Counted from the stretch's first letter, positions 8,487-17,206 are shown. The stretch is 58,730 nucleotides of DNA from Listeria cornellensis FSL F6-0969 (GCF_000525855.1 NZ_AODE01000007.1:24001-82730), one strand, 5' to 3'. Numbers and translations are program-made. Notes: generated from the sequence alone by a model not told the origin.

Positions 8487-9827
8487 ATGAAAAAAGCCGT
8501 ACTTGCATGTATCGCGTTACTAGGTCTTGCGCTAACTGGATGCACGCAACCAACTGAACCATCTTCTGAACCTCATATAGCGCCAAAAATTACTATGAAC
8601 CAACCGCTCACTATTTACCAAGCCACTGATATCCATTATCTCTCGAACACGCTCACCGACGGCAAACAGGCATTCAAAACCTACCTCGCGACGGGGGACG
8701 GAAAGCAGCAGAATTACATCACCGAAATCACGGATGCTTTTGTCGACGATGTGAAGGCGCAGAAACCGGATGTTCTTGTGCTCAGTGGGGACATCACGAA
8801 TAATGGTGAGAAAGTCAGCCACGAGGAAATGGCGGAGAAATTGGAGGATATCGAGAAAGCGGGTGTCCAAACGTTTGTTATTCCTGGGAATCATGATGTT
8901 TTGAACCCTTATGCGCGTAAATTTGAGGGGGATAAGCAGTTGAAAGTGGAGGATATTACGCCGTCTGAGTTTGCCAAAATTTATCATAATTCGGGTTATG
9001 ATGAGGCGGTGATGCGGGATGATTCCACGCTTAGTTACCTCGCGGCGCCGTCTGAGGATGTTTGGCTTTTGATGGTGGATACGGCAGATTATGAGAATAA
9101 TAAGCGGTATGGTGCGCCGGAAACGAACGGATATATTAGCACGGAGACGTTTGCGTGGATTCAGGAATGTATTGATTTGGCGAAGAAGCATGGGGCGGAG
9201 CTGGTTACGGTGACGCATCACAATTTGCTGGATCATAGTGAGCTTTTGACGAAGGGGTTCACGATTGTGCAGAACAAGGAGGCGGTGTCGCTTTTTGCGA
9301 AGAATGATCTGGCGCTGAACTTGAGTGGGCATGTGCATATTCAGGATATTAGGTCGGAAACGTCGCATGACCGCACGATTTATGATGTCGCGACGAGCTC
9401 GATGGCGATGTATCCGCAGCAGTATGGTGTCATTAACTACGCGCCAAATAAGGGGTTGTCTTATAAAACGCAGCGTGTGGATGTGGGAAAATATGCGCGA
9501 AAAATAAATTCGAAGGACCCGAATTTGCTCGGTTTTCAGCAGTATTCGAAGGCTTATTTTGGCCAGTTTAGCTATACGAAGGCGCTCAGCGATTTGTTCT
9601 TAACTGGAAAATATGATCCGGATGATGTGGAGGAGATGGCAAAAACGATGGAACAGGTCAATTTTGCGTATTTCACCGGGGATAAGCGCTTTTTGAATGG
9701 TGTGGAGAAGACGCCGGGTTATGCGTTGTGGCAGAAGGCGGACGGAGAGTTTATGACGCAGTATATTGATTATATTGTGGCGCATAAAACGAAAAATGAC
9801 CTCACATTGGAAATTCCAGAAAATTAG
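8487..9827 (+). CDS. Calcineurin-like metallophosphoesterase lipoprotein
   Basis: Predicted surface lipoprotein of 446 residues. The signal peptide MKKAVLACIALLGLALTGC has a clear lipobox (LTGC, Cys19). Metallophosphoesterase motifs follow: QATDIHYL (DxH), LVLSGDITNNG (GDxxxxG), VIPGNHDVLN (GNHD), VTHHNLLDH and LSGHVHIQD (GHxH). Together these give a two-metal site outside the membrane. ATG follows AAAGGAG with good spacing; a TATACT element lies upstream near 8444. The substrate is unknown; related Gram-positive proteins act on phosphoesters or nucleotides. Codon use becomes G-rich after the first 250 bases. Confidence 0.85.
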   Translation: MKKAVLACIALLGLALTGCTQPTEPSSEPHIAPKITMNQPLTIYQATDIHYLSNTLTDGKQAFKTYLATGDGKQQNYITEITDAFVDDVKAQKPDVLVLSGDITNNGEKVSHEEMAEKLEDIEKAGVQTFVIPGNHDVLNPYARKFEGDKQLKVEDITPSEFAKIYHNSGYDEAVMRDDSTLSYLAAPSEDVWLLMVDTADYENNKRYGAPETNGYISTETFAWIQECIDLAKKHGAELVTVTHHNLLDHSELLTKGFTIVQNKEAVSLFAKNDLALNLSGHVHIQDIRSETSHDRTIYDVATSSMAMYPQQYGVINYAPNKGLSYKTQRVDVGKYARKINSKDPNLLGFQQYSKAYFGQFSYTKALSDLFLTGKYDPDDVEEMAKTMEQVNFAYFTGDKRFLNGVEKTPGYALWQKADGEFMTQYIDYIVAHKTKNDLTLEIPEN

Positions 9828-9877
9828 GTAAAGGAGGAGACCGTAGAAAAACTACTTCACATGATTCCCCTCCAAAC

Positions 9878-10002
9878 CTCAGCGCGTCGACAAACGCTTA
9901 GTCTCTAGGCAAAAGCGAGTACCAGCGCGGAGCATACTAGAGTATGTGAGCACTGGAACGGAGTTTTTAACGACGAGAATGAGCGTTTGTCGACGCGCTG
10001 AG
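9878..10002. repeat. Long palindromic hairpin element (21-bp perfect arms)
   Basis: CTCAGCGCGTCGACAAACGC+T (9878-9898) and its perfect complement (9982-10002) enclose 83 bases. Inside, CCAG...CTGG and CATAC-TAGA-GTATG form an apical hairpin. No coding capacity is evident. It lies between the phosphoesterase and the nitroreductase. The form resembles dispersed palindromic elements seen in intergenic regions of low-GC Gram-positives; it is the only copy I found here. Confidence 0.7.
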
Positions 10003-10035
10003 ATGGTCAAAGGTGGGTTGGCGTGCTATACTTAG

Positions 10036-10050
10036 TGAGAATGATTATCA
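10036..10050. promoter_or_regulatory. Fur-box-like operator
   Basis: TGAGAATGATTATCA matches the 7-1-7 Fur consensus TGATAATNATTATCA at all but one defined base. It lies four bases after a TATACT -10 element (10027-10032) and 16 bases before the nitroreductase ATG, where a bound repressor would block transcription. PerR or Zur remain possible. Confidence 0.65.
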
Positions 10051-10065
10051 CTAGGGGGACTATCG

Positions 10066-10644
10066 ATGAATAAAAATATATCAGAAATTATAATGGAACG
10101 CCGTAGTATCAAGCAGGTGGACGAGACGCCAATCGAGCGCGGGGTTATTAATGACATTTTGGAGAAATCGGCTTTTGCACCGTTTCATAGTAAAATAGAA
10201 CCGTGGCATGTGGCGGTTTTGTCGACGGAAGCGGAGAAGCGCCGTTTTGTGGAGGCGATTGTGAATTCGATGGAGCGGATGCAGGGCGAGCCGTTGACGC
10301 ATGAGCGACGCGAGCAGATTCGTGCTGGCAATGAGCGCAAGATTGTGGCGCCGCCTTATACGCTGATTGTGACGACGGATATTATCGGTAGCGGTAAGAA
10401 AGATTTTGAGGCGATTGCTGCGACGAGTGCGTTTATTCAGAATATCCAACTTTTGGCATGGGAAGTTGGTCTTGGCGTGCTGTGGCGGACGAATAACTTT
10501 ATTTTTGATCCGGCGGTTGTGACGGAGCTGGGGCTGGATGGTCAGCAGATCGTTGGTTGCTTGCAGATTACGCGTGTCAACGAGGTTCCCGATGCGAAGC
10601 CACGCCGAGCAATGGATACGTGGGTTAAGAATTTAGGCGAATAG
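10066..10644 (+). CDS. Nitroreductase family protein
   Basis: FMN-dependent NAD(P)H oxidoreductase fold, 192 residues. The N-terminal RRSIKQVDETPIER and SAFAPFHSKIEPWH segments and the glycine-rich VGLGVLWRTNN region are typical of small nitroreductases (YdjA-like). The CDS is preceded by AGGGGGA and a good TATACT promoter overlapped on its downstream side by a Fur-like box. Iron-dependent repression, and so a possible role in flavin-linked iron reduction or redox stress, is inferred. The gene is monocistronic, with a weak hairpin (about 10652-10690) after it. Confidence 0.8.
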   Translation: MNKNISEIIMERRSIKQVDETPIERGVINDILEKSAFAPFHSKIEPWHVAVLSTEAEKRRFVEAIVNSMERMQGEPLTHERREQIRAGNERKIVAPPYTLIVTTDIIGSGKKDFEAIAATSAFIQNIQLLAWEVGLGVLWRTNNFIFDPAVVTELGLDGQQIVGCLQITRVNEVPDAKPRRAMDTWVKNLGE

Positions 10645-10701
10645 TAAAAATAGGGCTCTAGTCATGCAACACTTGGCTAGGGCATTTTTGTCATTTTGTG
10701 C

Positions 10702-10738
10702 TATAATAGTTGTGTGATTAGTTCGAAAACTAGGAGGG
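10702..10738 (+). promoter_or_regulatory. Extended -10 promoter and strong ribosome site
   Basis: TGCTATAAT (10699-10707) is an extended -10 box with no good -35. AGGAGGG at 10732-10738 lies only three bases before the CTG proposed as the start of the next gene. Confidence 0.55.
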
Positions 10739-10741
10739 ATT

Positions 10742-11083
10742 CTGATCGTTAATTATCAGGGTAAAAAGTTCACAGTGGTCGAAAACTCGGGAAATGGCGA
10801 GGTGTCTGAAAAAACGGTTTTTCATTATTTTCAAGATGGCGATGTTATTTCGGGGACATACGAGGGTGGCGAGATTGAGCGTGGCACATTGATTGGCGTT
10901 GTTCACAAGGATGGGTCGATTGATTTTCGCTATAATCATGTAAGCGTCCACAAGAAAATTCGAAGCGGGACGTGCCATTCGACACCAGAATTTTTACCAG
11001 ATGGAAAACTTCGTATGTACGAGAAATGGCAATGGAATGGGCTGGAGAGAGATTCTGGAACATCGATTGTGGAAGAGATTTGA
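10742..11083 (+). CDS. Small conserved protein of unknown function (possible CTG start)
   Basis: About 113 residues, beta-rich, with repeated short strands (ISGTYEGGEIERGTLIG, GSIDFRYNH, GKLRMYEKWQWN). It resembles a widespread Firmicute family often mislabelled n-acetylglutamate synthase; no catalytic motif is visible. No ATG fits. The frame runs back through VNYQGKKFTVVEN to an AGGAGGG site, and the candidate first codons are CTG (10742) or ATC (10745). A GTG at 10775 would remove a conserved-looking start and lacks a ribosome site. I favour CTG, with uncertainty. Confidence 0.6.
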   Translation: MIVNYQGKKFTVVENSGNGEVSEKTVFHYFQDGDVISGTYEGGEIERGTLIGVVHKDGSIDFRYNHVSVHKKIRSGTCHSTPEFLPDGKLRMYEKWQWNGLERDSGTSIVEEI

Positions 11084-11089
11084 GAGGTT

Positions 11090-11425
11090 ATTGCTCCTTT
11101 TTGAGGGGCTTTTTTCAATTTTTAAACACACTTAGGGTTTCTTGTTTGTATAAAACTCGATTCGGAGTCACCGGTATTAAAATGGAGAGTTATTAATACG
11201 TATTATTTTGTACATATATAACTTTAATGTGGGTGGTGAAGTTTGCAGGAAGTTATAAAAATAGTCGATAAGGTAGTAGGATAGAAAGGTGTATAAGAGA
11301 GTTATTTGTCTTTATAAAAGCCTTTTAAGGAAATTGTAGAAGGTGTTTTTAGCTAATTTATCTAAAGTATCCTATTAATATTAGAGGCTATTAAAAGCAT
11401 CTTTTTTTACGCAATAAAGTTATAT
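11090..11425. other. Intergenic gap with weak terminator
   Basis: GCTCC...GGGGC followed by six T's (about 11090-11113) may end the previous transcript. Beyond it to the promoter at 11426 I see no supported gene. Confidence 0.45.
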
Positions 11426-11454
11426 TTGACACTTTATTTTTATTGGTGTATGCT
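11426..11454 (+). promoter_or_regulatory. Strong sigma-A promoter of the secreted-peptide operon
   Basis: TTGACA (11426-11431), exactly 17 bases, TATGCT (11449-11454), about 45 bases upstream of the start codon. Confidence 0.75.
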
Positions 11455-11498
11455 AAAGATTGGTCAGAAAAATAGAGAAGAAAAGAGGAGATTGAATT

Positions 11499-12032
11499 AT
11501 GTTAAGTAAGCAGCGAGTTAAATTGATAGCGCTAGCATTTTCATTCGCCATCGCATTTACAATGGTGGCACCAGCTTTAAATGTCCATGCGGAAGAGAGT
11601 TTTAGTGATTTAGAATCTTTAACGACAGCTCAAGCAATTTCTGAAATTGATAATGTAGGGATTGAGGAAGTAACTGGGGAAGAGCCGCAAAATACTAAAA
11701 TGTTACTCAAAGCAGCCGCGTATAAAAATAAGACATATTCATATAAAAGAGGTGGTTTTGCTGCTTGGTGTAAAGATTATATAAGCTATAAATACAATGG
11801 TACTACTGTAGCAGAGAATAACAAATGGCAAGAAGCTGGGTATATTTTTCCGAATATTATTGGGAAAAAAGGAATTACAAATTATGCAAATGGTACGGGG
11901 TACAAAGACTACAGGGGAACAAAAACATATAAGGTTGGAACACCGAGCCCTTGGGGTGATGTTGCATTTGCACAATTTGATAGATCAGATTATTACAGAG
12001 TGAAGTCAAATGGTACGGGTTATCTGAAGTAG
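11499..12032 (+). CDS. Secreted peptide/small protein, bacteriocin-like candidate
   Basis: 177 residues with a clear Sec signal peptide (LIALAFSFAIAFTMVAPALN, cut probably after HAE near residue 32). An acidic stretch to about residue 65 could be a propeptide. A basic, Tyr/Gly/Asn-rich mature part follows (KNKTYSYKRGGFAAW, GTGYKDYRGTKTYK, YYRVKSNGTGYLK) with a single cysteine. Start ATG follows AGAGGAG. It is followed by an ABC ATPase and an ABC-2-type permease, an arrangement common for secreted bacteriocins with self-protection transporters (lactococcin 972-like loci are the nearest comparison). I do not recognise a defined family, so bacteriocin is only a hypothesis. Confidence 0.6.
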   Translation: MLSKQRVKLIALAFSFAIAFTMVAPALNVHAEESFSDLESLTTAQAISEIDNVGIEEVTGEEPQNTKMLLKAAAYKNKTYSYKRGGFAAWCKDYISYKYNGTTVAENNKWQEAGYIFPNIIGKKGITNYANGTGYKDYRGTKTYKVGTPSPWGDVAFAQFDRSDYYRVKSNGTGYLK

Positions 12033-12048
12033 GGGGAGTTAGATTTCA

Positions 12049-12129
12049 GTGAAGCAGTTGTACTTTAGCTTATTTTCAAAGGACAGCTACTTTGATTGTA
12101 TTATAAATAAAGAGGTGATAAAATGCTAG
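12049..12129 (+). CDS. Possible 26-residue leader peptide overlapping the ABC ATPase start
   Basis: A GTG ten bases after GGGGGAG opens a short frame (KQLYFSLFSKDSYFDC...) whose TAG lies inside the ATPase start region (stop at 12127-12129, ATG at 12123). It could couple translation to the ATPase. No homology is claimed; it may be chance. Confidence 0.2.
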   Translation: MKQLYFSLFSKDSYFDCIINKEVIKC

Positions 12130-12756
12130 AAATTATTAATCTAGATAAAAAATTTAAAAATAAAATAGTACTATCTAGTGTCAACATGAGGCTAGATTCC
12201 ACTGGCATTATCTTTTTCTTAGGGAAGAACGGCGCGGGGAAAACGACTTTTTTCAACTGTATCATGGGATTTGAGGATTATTCTGGCGAGATTATGAAAT
12301 CAAGAAATATTGCTGCTGTTTTTGATGAATCGCATTTATACTGCAATCTAAACGCGTATGACAACATCGCTTTACTAGTTAGACGGGATTTGGATGAAAA
12401 CGAGCAGGAATTGTTGTTGAAATACATAGATGTTAGCGTGTTAAAGCGAAAGGTAAAATCCTATTCACTGGGGCAAAAAAAAGATTTTGTCGATTCTTAT
12501 CGCTATATTCACAAAGCCGGAAATGCTTATCTTGGATGAGGTATCTAATGGGCTGGATTATGAGACTGCGAAACAAGTCAAGAATTTATTAGTATCGTGC
12601 AAAAAGGACATGCTTATTTTAGTTTGTGGGCATCAGTTTGATTTTTATAATCGGATTTTAGATGAGGTTTTTGTGATCCATGATGCGGCATTAATCCATG
12701 TTGCTAGAAATGAGTTTACAGATTTGGAGAGCGTATATGAAAAATATGTGGGGTAG
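12123..12756 (+). CDS. ABC transporter ATP-binding protein (one frameshift)
   Basis: Cytoplasmic ATPase of 210 residues once corrected. Walker A is GKNGAGKTT, the signature is YSLGQKK, and Walker B is MLILDEVSNGLD. The A8 run at 12475-12482 breaks the frame just after the signature; seven A's give GQKKILSILIAIF and a continuous protein. The Q-loop region is atypical and short, as in small single-module exporters of the bacteriocin-immunity kind. ATG follows AGAGGTG. The permease ATG (12737) lies inside the end of this gene, so both should be co-translated. Confidence 0.8.
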
Positions 12757-13668
12757 TGTCAGGATGCAATTATTTTATCAATGGAAGGCGAAATATGTGA
12801 TTACATTGCTGCTGTTTCTTGTTGTGTTATGTGGCTTTTCGAGCTATGCGCAATATAGTTCGATGCACCAAAAAGAGGCTCGCTTTGATGATACAATGGA
12901 GATGTATGAAAAAGACGGTATTACTTTGAAGCAAGCCTTATCGGAGGATTTAGAAATTATAAAGGATGGGAATTCAGAGGAGATAAGTAATATATTAAAG
13001 TATGATTATTATCGTGTGATTGCGGCAAAGGTTGCGCTGAATCCGCTGAATGCTCCGAATCAGATTTTTACGTCTGTTGCGATTTTGTTTTTGCCTATTA
13101 TTTTTGGTATATACAGCAGTCATGTTGCGTTTTTTTGATTTCAAGCATAGAACTATAAAGAGTCAGCTGCTACTAAAAGGCTACACATCGTTATTTTTTT
13201 AGTAAGCTTCTCTCGATAGTGGTTATGGCTGTTGTTTCGGTTGTTGGGACGGTACTTATTTCGATGGGAATTCAGTATTTGTTCAACCTAGTGATGGGGA
13301 TTCAGCCGAACATGAGCGTGAATTATTTGTCGGAATTACCGATGCAATTTGTGTATCAATCTGCAGTCTTGATTTTATTCGGGTGCTTCTTCTTTTTGCT
13401 GACAATTGCTGTGCGGTCAACGTTGGTTAGCATTGTTGCGTTGTTTGTGTACATGCTACTTATTCCTAATTTAGGTGGCTTTGATTTGAAAAATTTGATG
13501 CTTCTTACTGTGCCGAAAATATATAATACTTCTGCTTCCACGATGGATGTGATTTCTGGGGAGAATACGAATTTGATGTTGGGTTATTTGGTTGTGTTTG
13601 TGGTTTTTGCAGTATTGGTTTTTGTTGTATATAAGTGGGATAAGGAGAGGTTGTGTCCGAGGCTTTGA
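12737..13668 (+). CDS. ABC-2 type permease, partner of the preceding ATPase (two frameshifts)
   Basis: 309 residues after correcting two T7 runs (13130-13136 and 13194-13200), each read as six. The first membrane segment is ITLLLFLVVLCGFSS. An extracytoplasmic loop of about 90 residues follows, then five further hydrophobic segments (SVAILFLPIIFGIYS, VVMAVVSVVGTVLIS, FVYQSAVLILFGCFFF, SIVALFVYMLLIP, MLGYLVVFVVFAVLV). This matches the layout of ABC-2/natA-B-like permeases used for export or self-protection. The cytoplasmic link FFDFKHRTIKSQLLLKGYT, rebuilt by the correction, is the coupling-helix region expected there. Confidence 0.75.
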
Positions 13669-13760
13669 ATAGAAAAAATTTGATACTCCGGATTCTAGGA
13701 TGGGCAAGGTTTCATCCTTTTTGTGAAAAAGCTAACTAGTCTAAAAAGACAAATTATTTG

Positions 13761-13789
13761 TTGACATCTGATTTTGGGGATGGTAAGAT
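13761..13789 (+). promoter_or_regulatory. Sigma-A promoter of the riboswitch-controlled operon
   Basis: TTGACA (13761-13766), 17-base spacer, TAAGAT (13784-13789). Confidence 0.75.
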
Positions 13790-13814
13790 ACATCCAATCA
13801 TAAAAATTATACAG

Positions 13815-13926
13815 TCCTTATTAAGAGTTGGGGGAGGAACCTGGTCCTTTGATCCCACAGCAACCACTAGTGATAGAACGGTGCTCATTCCAGCAGGCGA
13901 GCGTTTTTGGCCTGGCAAATAGGGAG
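13815..13926 (+). promoter_or_regulatory. SAM-I (S-box) riboswitch aptamer
   Basis: Conserved S-box elements appear in order: CTTATTAAGAG, GAGGAACCTGGTCC, GATCCCACAGCAACC and GGTGCTCATTCCAGCAGG. P1 closes with CCTTATT (13816-13822) and AATAGGG (13918-13924). A terminator follows directly, so high S-adenosylmethionine should shut the operon off. Confidence 0.88.
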
Positions 13927-13929
13927 AAG

Positions 13930-13970
13930 AGGGATCTCTTTTCCAAATTCGGAAGGGAGGTTCTTTTTTG
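13930..13970 (+). terminator. Riboswitch expression-platform terminator
   Basis: TCTCTTTTCC loops over AAATTC to GGAAGGGAGG and is followed by TTCTTTTTTG. The upstream arm overlaps the region able to pair with the aptamer 3' side, giving the usual terminator/antiterminator choice. Confidence 0.75.
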
Positions 13971-14027
13971 TCTTAATTCATAGTAAATACATCGGATATA
14001 TATGATTTAAAAGAAAGTGGGGATGAG

Positions 14028-14573
14028 ATGAGTCGAATCGTGATTTTGTCTGGTAGTCCATCGGCGCAATCGGGGACGGATAAGGTTTTGCGGTATGCTG
14101 GTGGGATTTTGCAGGGGAATGGGGTGGCGGTTAGTTTTCACTCGGTGCGGGATTTTGCGGCGGAAACGTTGGTGAACGCGAATTTTAAGGATGCTGGAAT
14201 TCGGGAATTGGTCGCGGATATTGAGGCTGCGGATGGTGTGATTGTGGGATCGCCGGTTTATAAGGCTTCGTACACGGGGGTTTTGAAGGCGGTTTTGGAT
14301 TTGTTGCCGGAGAATATTTTGAAAAATAAGGTTGTTCTGCCGATTATGTTGGGTGGGAGCGGTGGGCATGTGTTGGCGATTGATTTTGCGCTCAAACCGC
14401 TGCTTGGTGTGTTGAAGGGCGAGGTTTTGCAAGGGGTTTATGTGGTGGATGCGCAGGTGGATAAGGCGGCGGTTGTGCCGATTCGGGATGTGGAGTTGGA
14501 AGAGCGTTTGCGTGGGCAGTTGACGGAATTGGTCGTGGCGGTCGGTAGGCGTGAAGTGGGACAAATTATTTGA
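14028..14573 (+). CDS. NADPH-dependent FMN reductase (SsuE/MsuE type)
   Basis: 181 residues, flavodoxin-like fold. Visible features are VILSGSPSAQSGT (FMN phosphate loop), GVIVGSPVYKASYTGVLK and PIMLGGSGGH. It would supply reduced FMN to the two flavin monooxygenases encoded downstream, which cannot reduce flavin themselves. It is the first gene after the SAM riboswitch, so the whole operon is probably switched by sulfur-amino-acid status. Start ATG follows AAGTGGGGATG. Only 16 bases separate it from the next start. Confidence 0.85.
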   Translation: MSRIVILSGSPSAQSGTDKVLRYAGGILQGNGVAVSFHSVRDFAAETLVNANFKDAGIRELVADIEAADGVIVGSPVYKASYTGVLKAVLDLLPENILKNKVVLPIMLGGSGGHVLAIDFALKPLLGVLKGEVLQGVYVVDAQVDKAAVVPIRDVELEERLRGQLTELVVAVGRREVGQII

Positions 14574-14589
14574 AAAGGGGACGAGTGAG

Positions 14590-14874
14590 ATGGCGGAAAA
14601 TTTAGCGATTGTAGTTTGGGCGAAACAGGGTTGTGCGTATTGTGCGGAGGTTAAGGATTTTTTGACGAAGGAGGGGCGCGAATTTCAGGTGGTGGATGTG
14701 ACGGATCATGATGAGCAGCGGGATATTTTGCAGGCGAAATACGGGGTGCGTTATGTTCCAGTGGTCGAAATTGGTCGGGGGCATACATATCGGGGCGTGA
14801 CGGAACTCGGTTTGCCAGCGCTTGAGACGGCTTTGAGGGAGGCGGAGAAATGGGATTTAGACTCAGTTTATTAG
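14590..14874 (+). CDS. cmoI: Glutaredoxin-like protein, CmoI (YtnI) type
   Basis: About 94 residues with a thioredoxin fold active site KQGCAYCAEVKDFL (CxxC) and a cis-Pro-like YVPVVEIG segment. The B. subtilis homologue lies in the ytm/ytn operon with the same monooxygenases. I start at the ATG 14590 (MAENLAIVVW), nine bases after AAAGGGG; an in-frame start at 14551 would overlap the previous gene. The 3' end overlaps the next gene by 25 bases. Confidence 0.8.
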   Translation: MAENLAIVVWAKQGCAYCAEVKDFLTKEGREFQVVDVTDHDEQRDILQAKYGVRYVPVVEIGRGHTYRGVTELGLPALETALREAEKWDLDSVY

Positions 14875-15851
14875 ATCAGAGCCCGATTGCGGATGGGAAA
14901 AGTGCTTATCAGGCGTTGCAACAGACGATTGCGCTTGCGGAGAAGGCCGAGGAATGGGGATATCACAGGTTTTGGGTGTCGGAGCATCATGATACGAAAT
15001 TGCTTGCTGGTGTTTCGCCGGAGGTTTTGGTGTCGCATTTGTTGGCGAGAACGTCAAGGATTCGGGTTGGTTCGGGTGGCGTGATGTTGCAGCATTATAG
15101 TGCGTATAAGGTCGCGGAGAACTTTAATTTGTTAGCCACGTTAGCGCCGAATCGAGTGGATTTGGGTGTTGGGAAGGCGCCTGGTGGTTTGCCGTTATCG
15201 ACGAAGGCTTTGCAATTTGGACGGTCGGAAAAAACGGATTTTGAGGAGCAGTTGGTGCTTTTGAAGCAGTTCGTGGATGATGATGTGCCTGCGGATCACG
15301 TGTTGGCGGGTGTTGGTGTTGACCCGGCGCCACCGACGAAACCGGAGATTTTCTTGCTAGGTGCGAGTGTGGCAAGTGCGGAATTGGCGGGTGTGCAAGG
15401 TGTGAATTATTGTTTTGCGAAATTTATTAATAGTGATGAGGTGGCGCTTAAGGAGGCGGTGACAGTGTTTCGGGCGGCGAATCCGGATGGTTCGTTGATT
15501 ATTGCGGTTCCGGTTTTGGCGGCGGATACGGAGGAGGAAGCACGGGCGCTCGCGGGTGAGCAAAAAGTAGTGCGGGTGACGCTTTCAACGGGTGTTTCGG
15601 TGACTTTGCAGACGGTAGAACAGGCGGAGGAATTTGCGAGACAGGCTGGTGTGACGGATTTCGAGATTGAGGAGCGTGTCGCGGATATTATTGTTGGGAC
15701 GCCGCAGCAGGTGAAGGTGGAATTGGTACGGTTGCGGGCGACGTTTGATGTGGATGAGTTCGTGATTCATACACCGGTTGCGAGACAGGACGCGAGGTTC
15801 CGGTCAGTGCAGTTGATTAGTGAGGCGATTTTAACGGTGGATGTGAGATGA
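14850..15851 (+). CDS. cmoO: Luciferase-like flavin monooxygenase, CmoO (YtmO) type
   Basis: 333 residues with the bacterial luciferase-like TIM-barrel pattern: LDQSPIADG, YHRFWVSEHHD, SGGVMLQHYSAYKVAENF, NRVDLGVGKAPG. It depends on reduced FMN supplied by the upstream reductase. In B. subtilis its equivalent is one of two monooxygenases thought to split N-acetylated S-substituted cysteines. ATG follows GGAGGCGG. Strongly G-rich coding strand, like the whole 14-19 kb stretch. Confidence 0.85.
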   Translation: MGFRLSLLDQSPIADGKSAYQALQQTIALAEKAEEWGYHRFWVSEHHDTKLLAGVSPEVLVSHLLARTSRIRVGSGGVMLQHYSAYKVAENFNLLATLAPNRVDLGVGKAPGGLPLSTKALQFGRSEKTDFEEQLVLLKQFVDDDVPADHVLAGVGVDPAPPTKPEIFLLGASVASAELAGVQGVNYCFAKFINSDEVALKEAVTVFRAANPDGSLIIAVPVLAADTEEEARALAGEQKVVRVTLSTGVSVTLQTVEQAEEFARQAGVTDFEIEERVADIIVGTPQQVKVELVRLRATFDVDEFVIHTPVARQDARFRSVQLISEAILTVDVR

Positions 15852-15868
15852 GAAGGGGGAAATGATGG

Positions 15869-17194
15869 ATGGGAAAAATTAAATTTGGCGTGATGTTGCA
15901 TGGGCCTGGTGGGCATATGAATGCTTGGAAACATGCGAGTGTGCCGGCGGATGCGAGTGTGAATTTTGAGTTCTATAAGGAACAAGCTTTGAAGGCGGAG
16001 GCGGCGGGTTTTACGCTTGCTTTTGTGGCGGATGGATTATTTATTAATGAAAAATCGATTCCGCATTTTTTGAATCGCTTTGAGCCTTTGACGGTGCTTT
16101 CGGGATTGGCTGCGGTGACGTCGCGGATTGGCTTGGTTGGAACGCTTTCGACGTCTTATAGTGAGCCGTATACGGTGGCGCGGCAGTTCGGGTCGCTGGA
16201 TTTGATTAGTCATGGTCGGGCTGGGTGGAATGCGGTGACGTCTCCTCTTGAGGGTTCGGCGAATAATTATAGTAAGAAAACGCATCCGGAACATGCGCTG
16301 CGTTATGAGATTGCGACGGAGCATTTGGAGGTCGTGAAGGGGCTTTGGGATTCGTGGGAGGATGATGCGTTTGTGCGGGACCGCGAGTCGGGGCAGTTTT
16401 TTGATCGGGAGAAGTTGCATCGGTTGAATTATAAGGGACGATTTTTCTCGGTGGAGGGACCGCTGAATATTGGTCGTTCGAAACAGGGACAACCGGTAAT
16501 ATTTCAGGCGGGGGCGTCGGAGCCGGGGAAGGATTTGGCGGCAAAAGAGGCCGATGCGGTGTTTACTAACGGTGGTTCACTTGAGGAGGCGCAGGCGTTT
16601 TATGTGGATGTGAAGGCGCGGACGGTGGCGAATGGTCGGAACGCGGATGAGATTAAGATTTTCCCTGGGTTTGCGCCGATTGTTGGGGTGACGCAGGAGG
16701 ATGCGGACGCGAAGTATGAGCAGATTAAGAATTTGGTTTCAGACGCGGAGGCGCTCGCGTATCTTGGTCGCTTTTTTGATCATTTTGATTTCGGGAAGTT
16801 TCCGCTAGATGAGCCGTTTCCTGATATTGGGACGGTTGGTGAGAATAGTTTTCGGGCGACGACGCAGAAAATTAAGGCGGATGCGAAGCGTGAGAATTTG
16901 ACGTTGCGTGAGGTGGCGCTGCGGGTGACGACGCCAAAATCGGATTTTGTGAGCACGCCGGAGAAAATCGCCGATGAGCTGATCGCTTGGTTTGATGGTG
17001 GGGCTGCGGATGGATTTATTTTCGGAGCGCCAGTTTTGGGTGAGGGCTTGGATGATTTTATTGAAAAAGTGATTCCGATTTTGGAGGCGCGGGGGTATTA
17101 TGATCGGGAATATACGAGCGACACGCTGCGTGGGAATTTGGATCTGCCATTCAAGGAAAGTCGTTACGCGAGCAAGGTTGAGGCGCAAAACTAA
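15869..17194 (+). CDS. cmoJ: FMN-dependent monooxygenase, CmoJ (YtnJ; NtaA/SnaA/DszA family)
   Basis: 441 residues, full length for the nitrilotriacetate/dibenzothiophene monooxygenase family. Typical segments are [44 protein letters not shown] and [13 protein letters not shown]. It probably hydroxylates the carbon next to sulfur in S-alkyl-N-acetylcysteine so that the C-S bond breaks. ATG 15869 follows AAGGGGG at suitable distance; the earlier ATG at 15862 is out of frame. The spacing to neighbours (about 12-17 bases) supports one transcript. Confidence 0.87.
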   Translation: MGKIKFGVMLHGPGGHMNAWKHASVPADASVNFEFYKEQALKAEAAGFTLAFVADGLFINEKSIPHFLNRFEPLTVLSGLAAVTSRIGLVGTLSTSYSEPYTVARQFGSLDLISHGRAGWNAVTSPLEGSANNYSKKTHPEHALRYEIATEHLEVVKGLWDSWEDDAFVRDRESGQFFDREKLHRLNYKGRFFSVEGPLNIGRSKQGQPVIFQAGASEPGKDLAAKEADAVFTNGGSLEEAQAFYVDVKARTVANGRNADEIKIFPGFAPIVGVTQEDADAKYEQIKNLVSDAEALAYLGRFFDHFDFGKFPLDEPFPDIGTVGENSFRATTQKIKADAKRENLTLREVALRVTTPKSDFVSTPEKIADELIAWFDGGAADGFIFGAPVLGEGLDDFIEKVIPILEARGYYDREYTSDTLRGNLDLPFKESRYASKVEAQN

Positions 17195-17206
17195 GGAGGA
17201 ATTTTT

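Noticed and set aside
9878-10002. Attachment site or insertion-sequence ends
   Set aside because: No transposase or integrase lies nearby and no target duplication is visible; a stand-alone palindromic element fits better.
14850-16544. Several long minus-strand frames (Arg/His/Pro-rich) opposite the monooxygenase genes
   Set aside because: They are artefacts of the G-rich coding strand; no starts with ribosome sites and no recognisable protein features.
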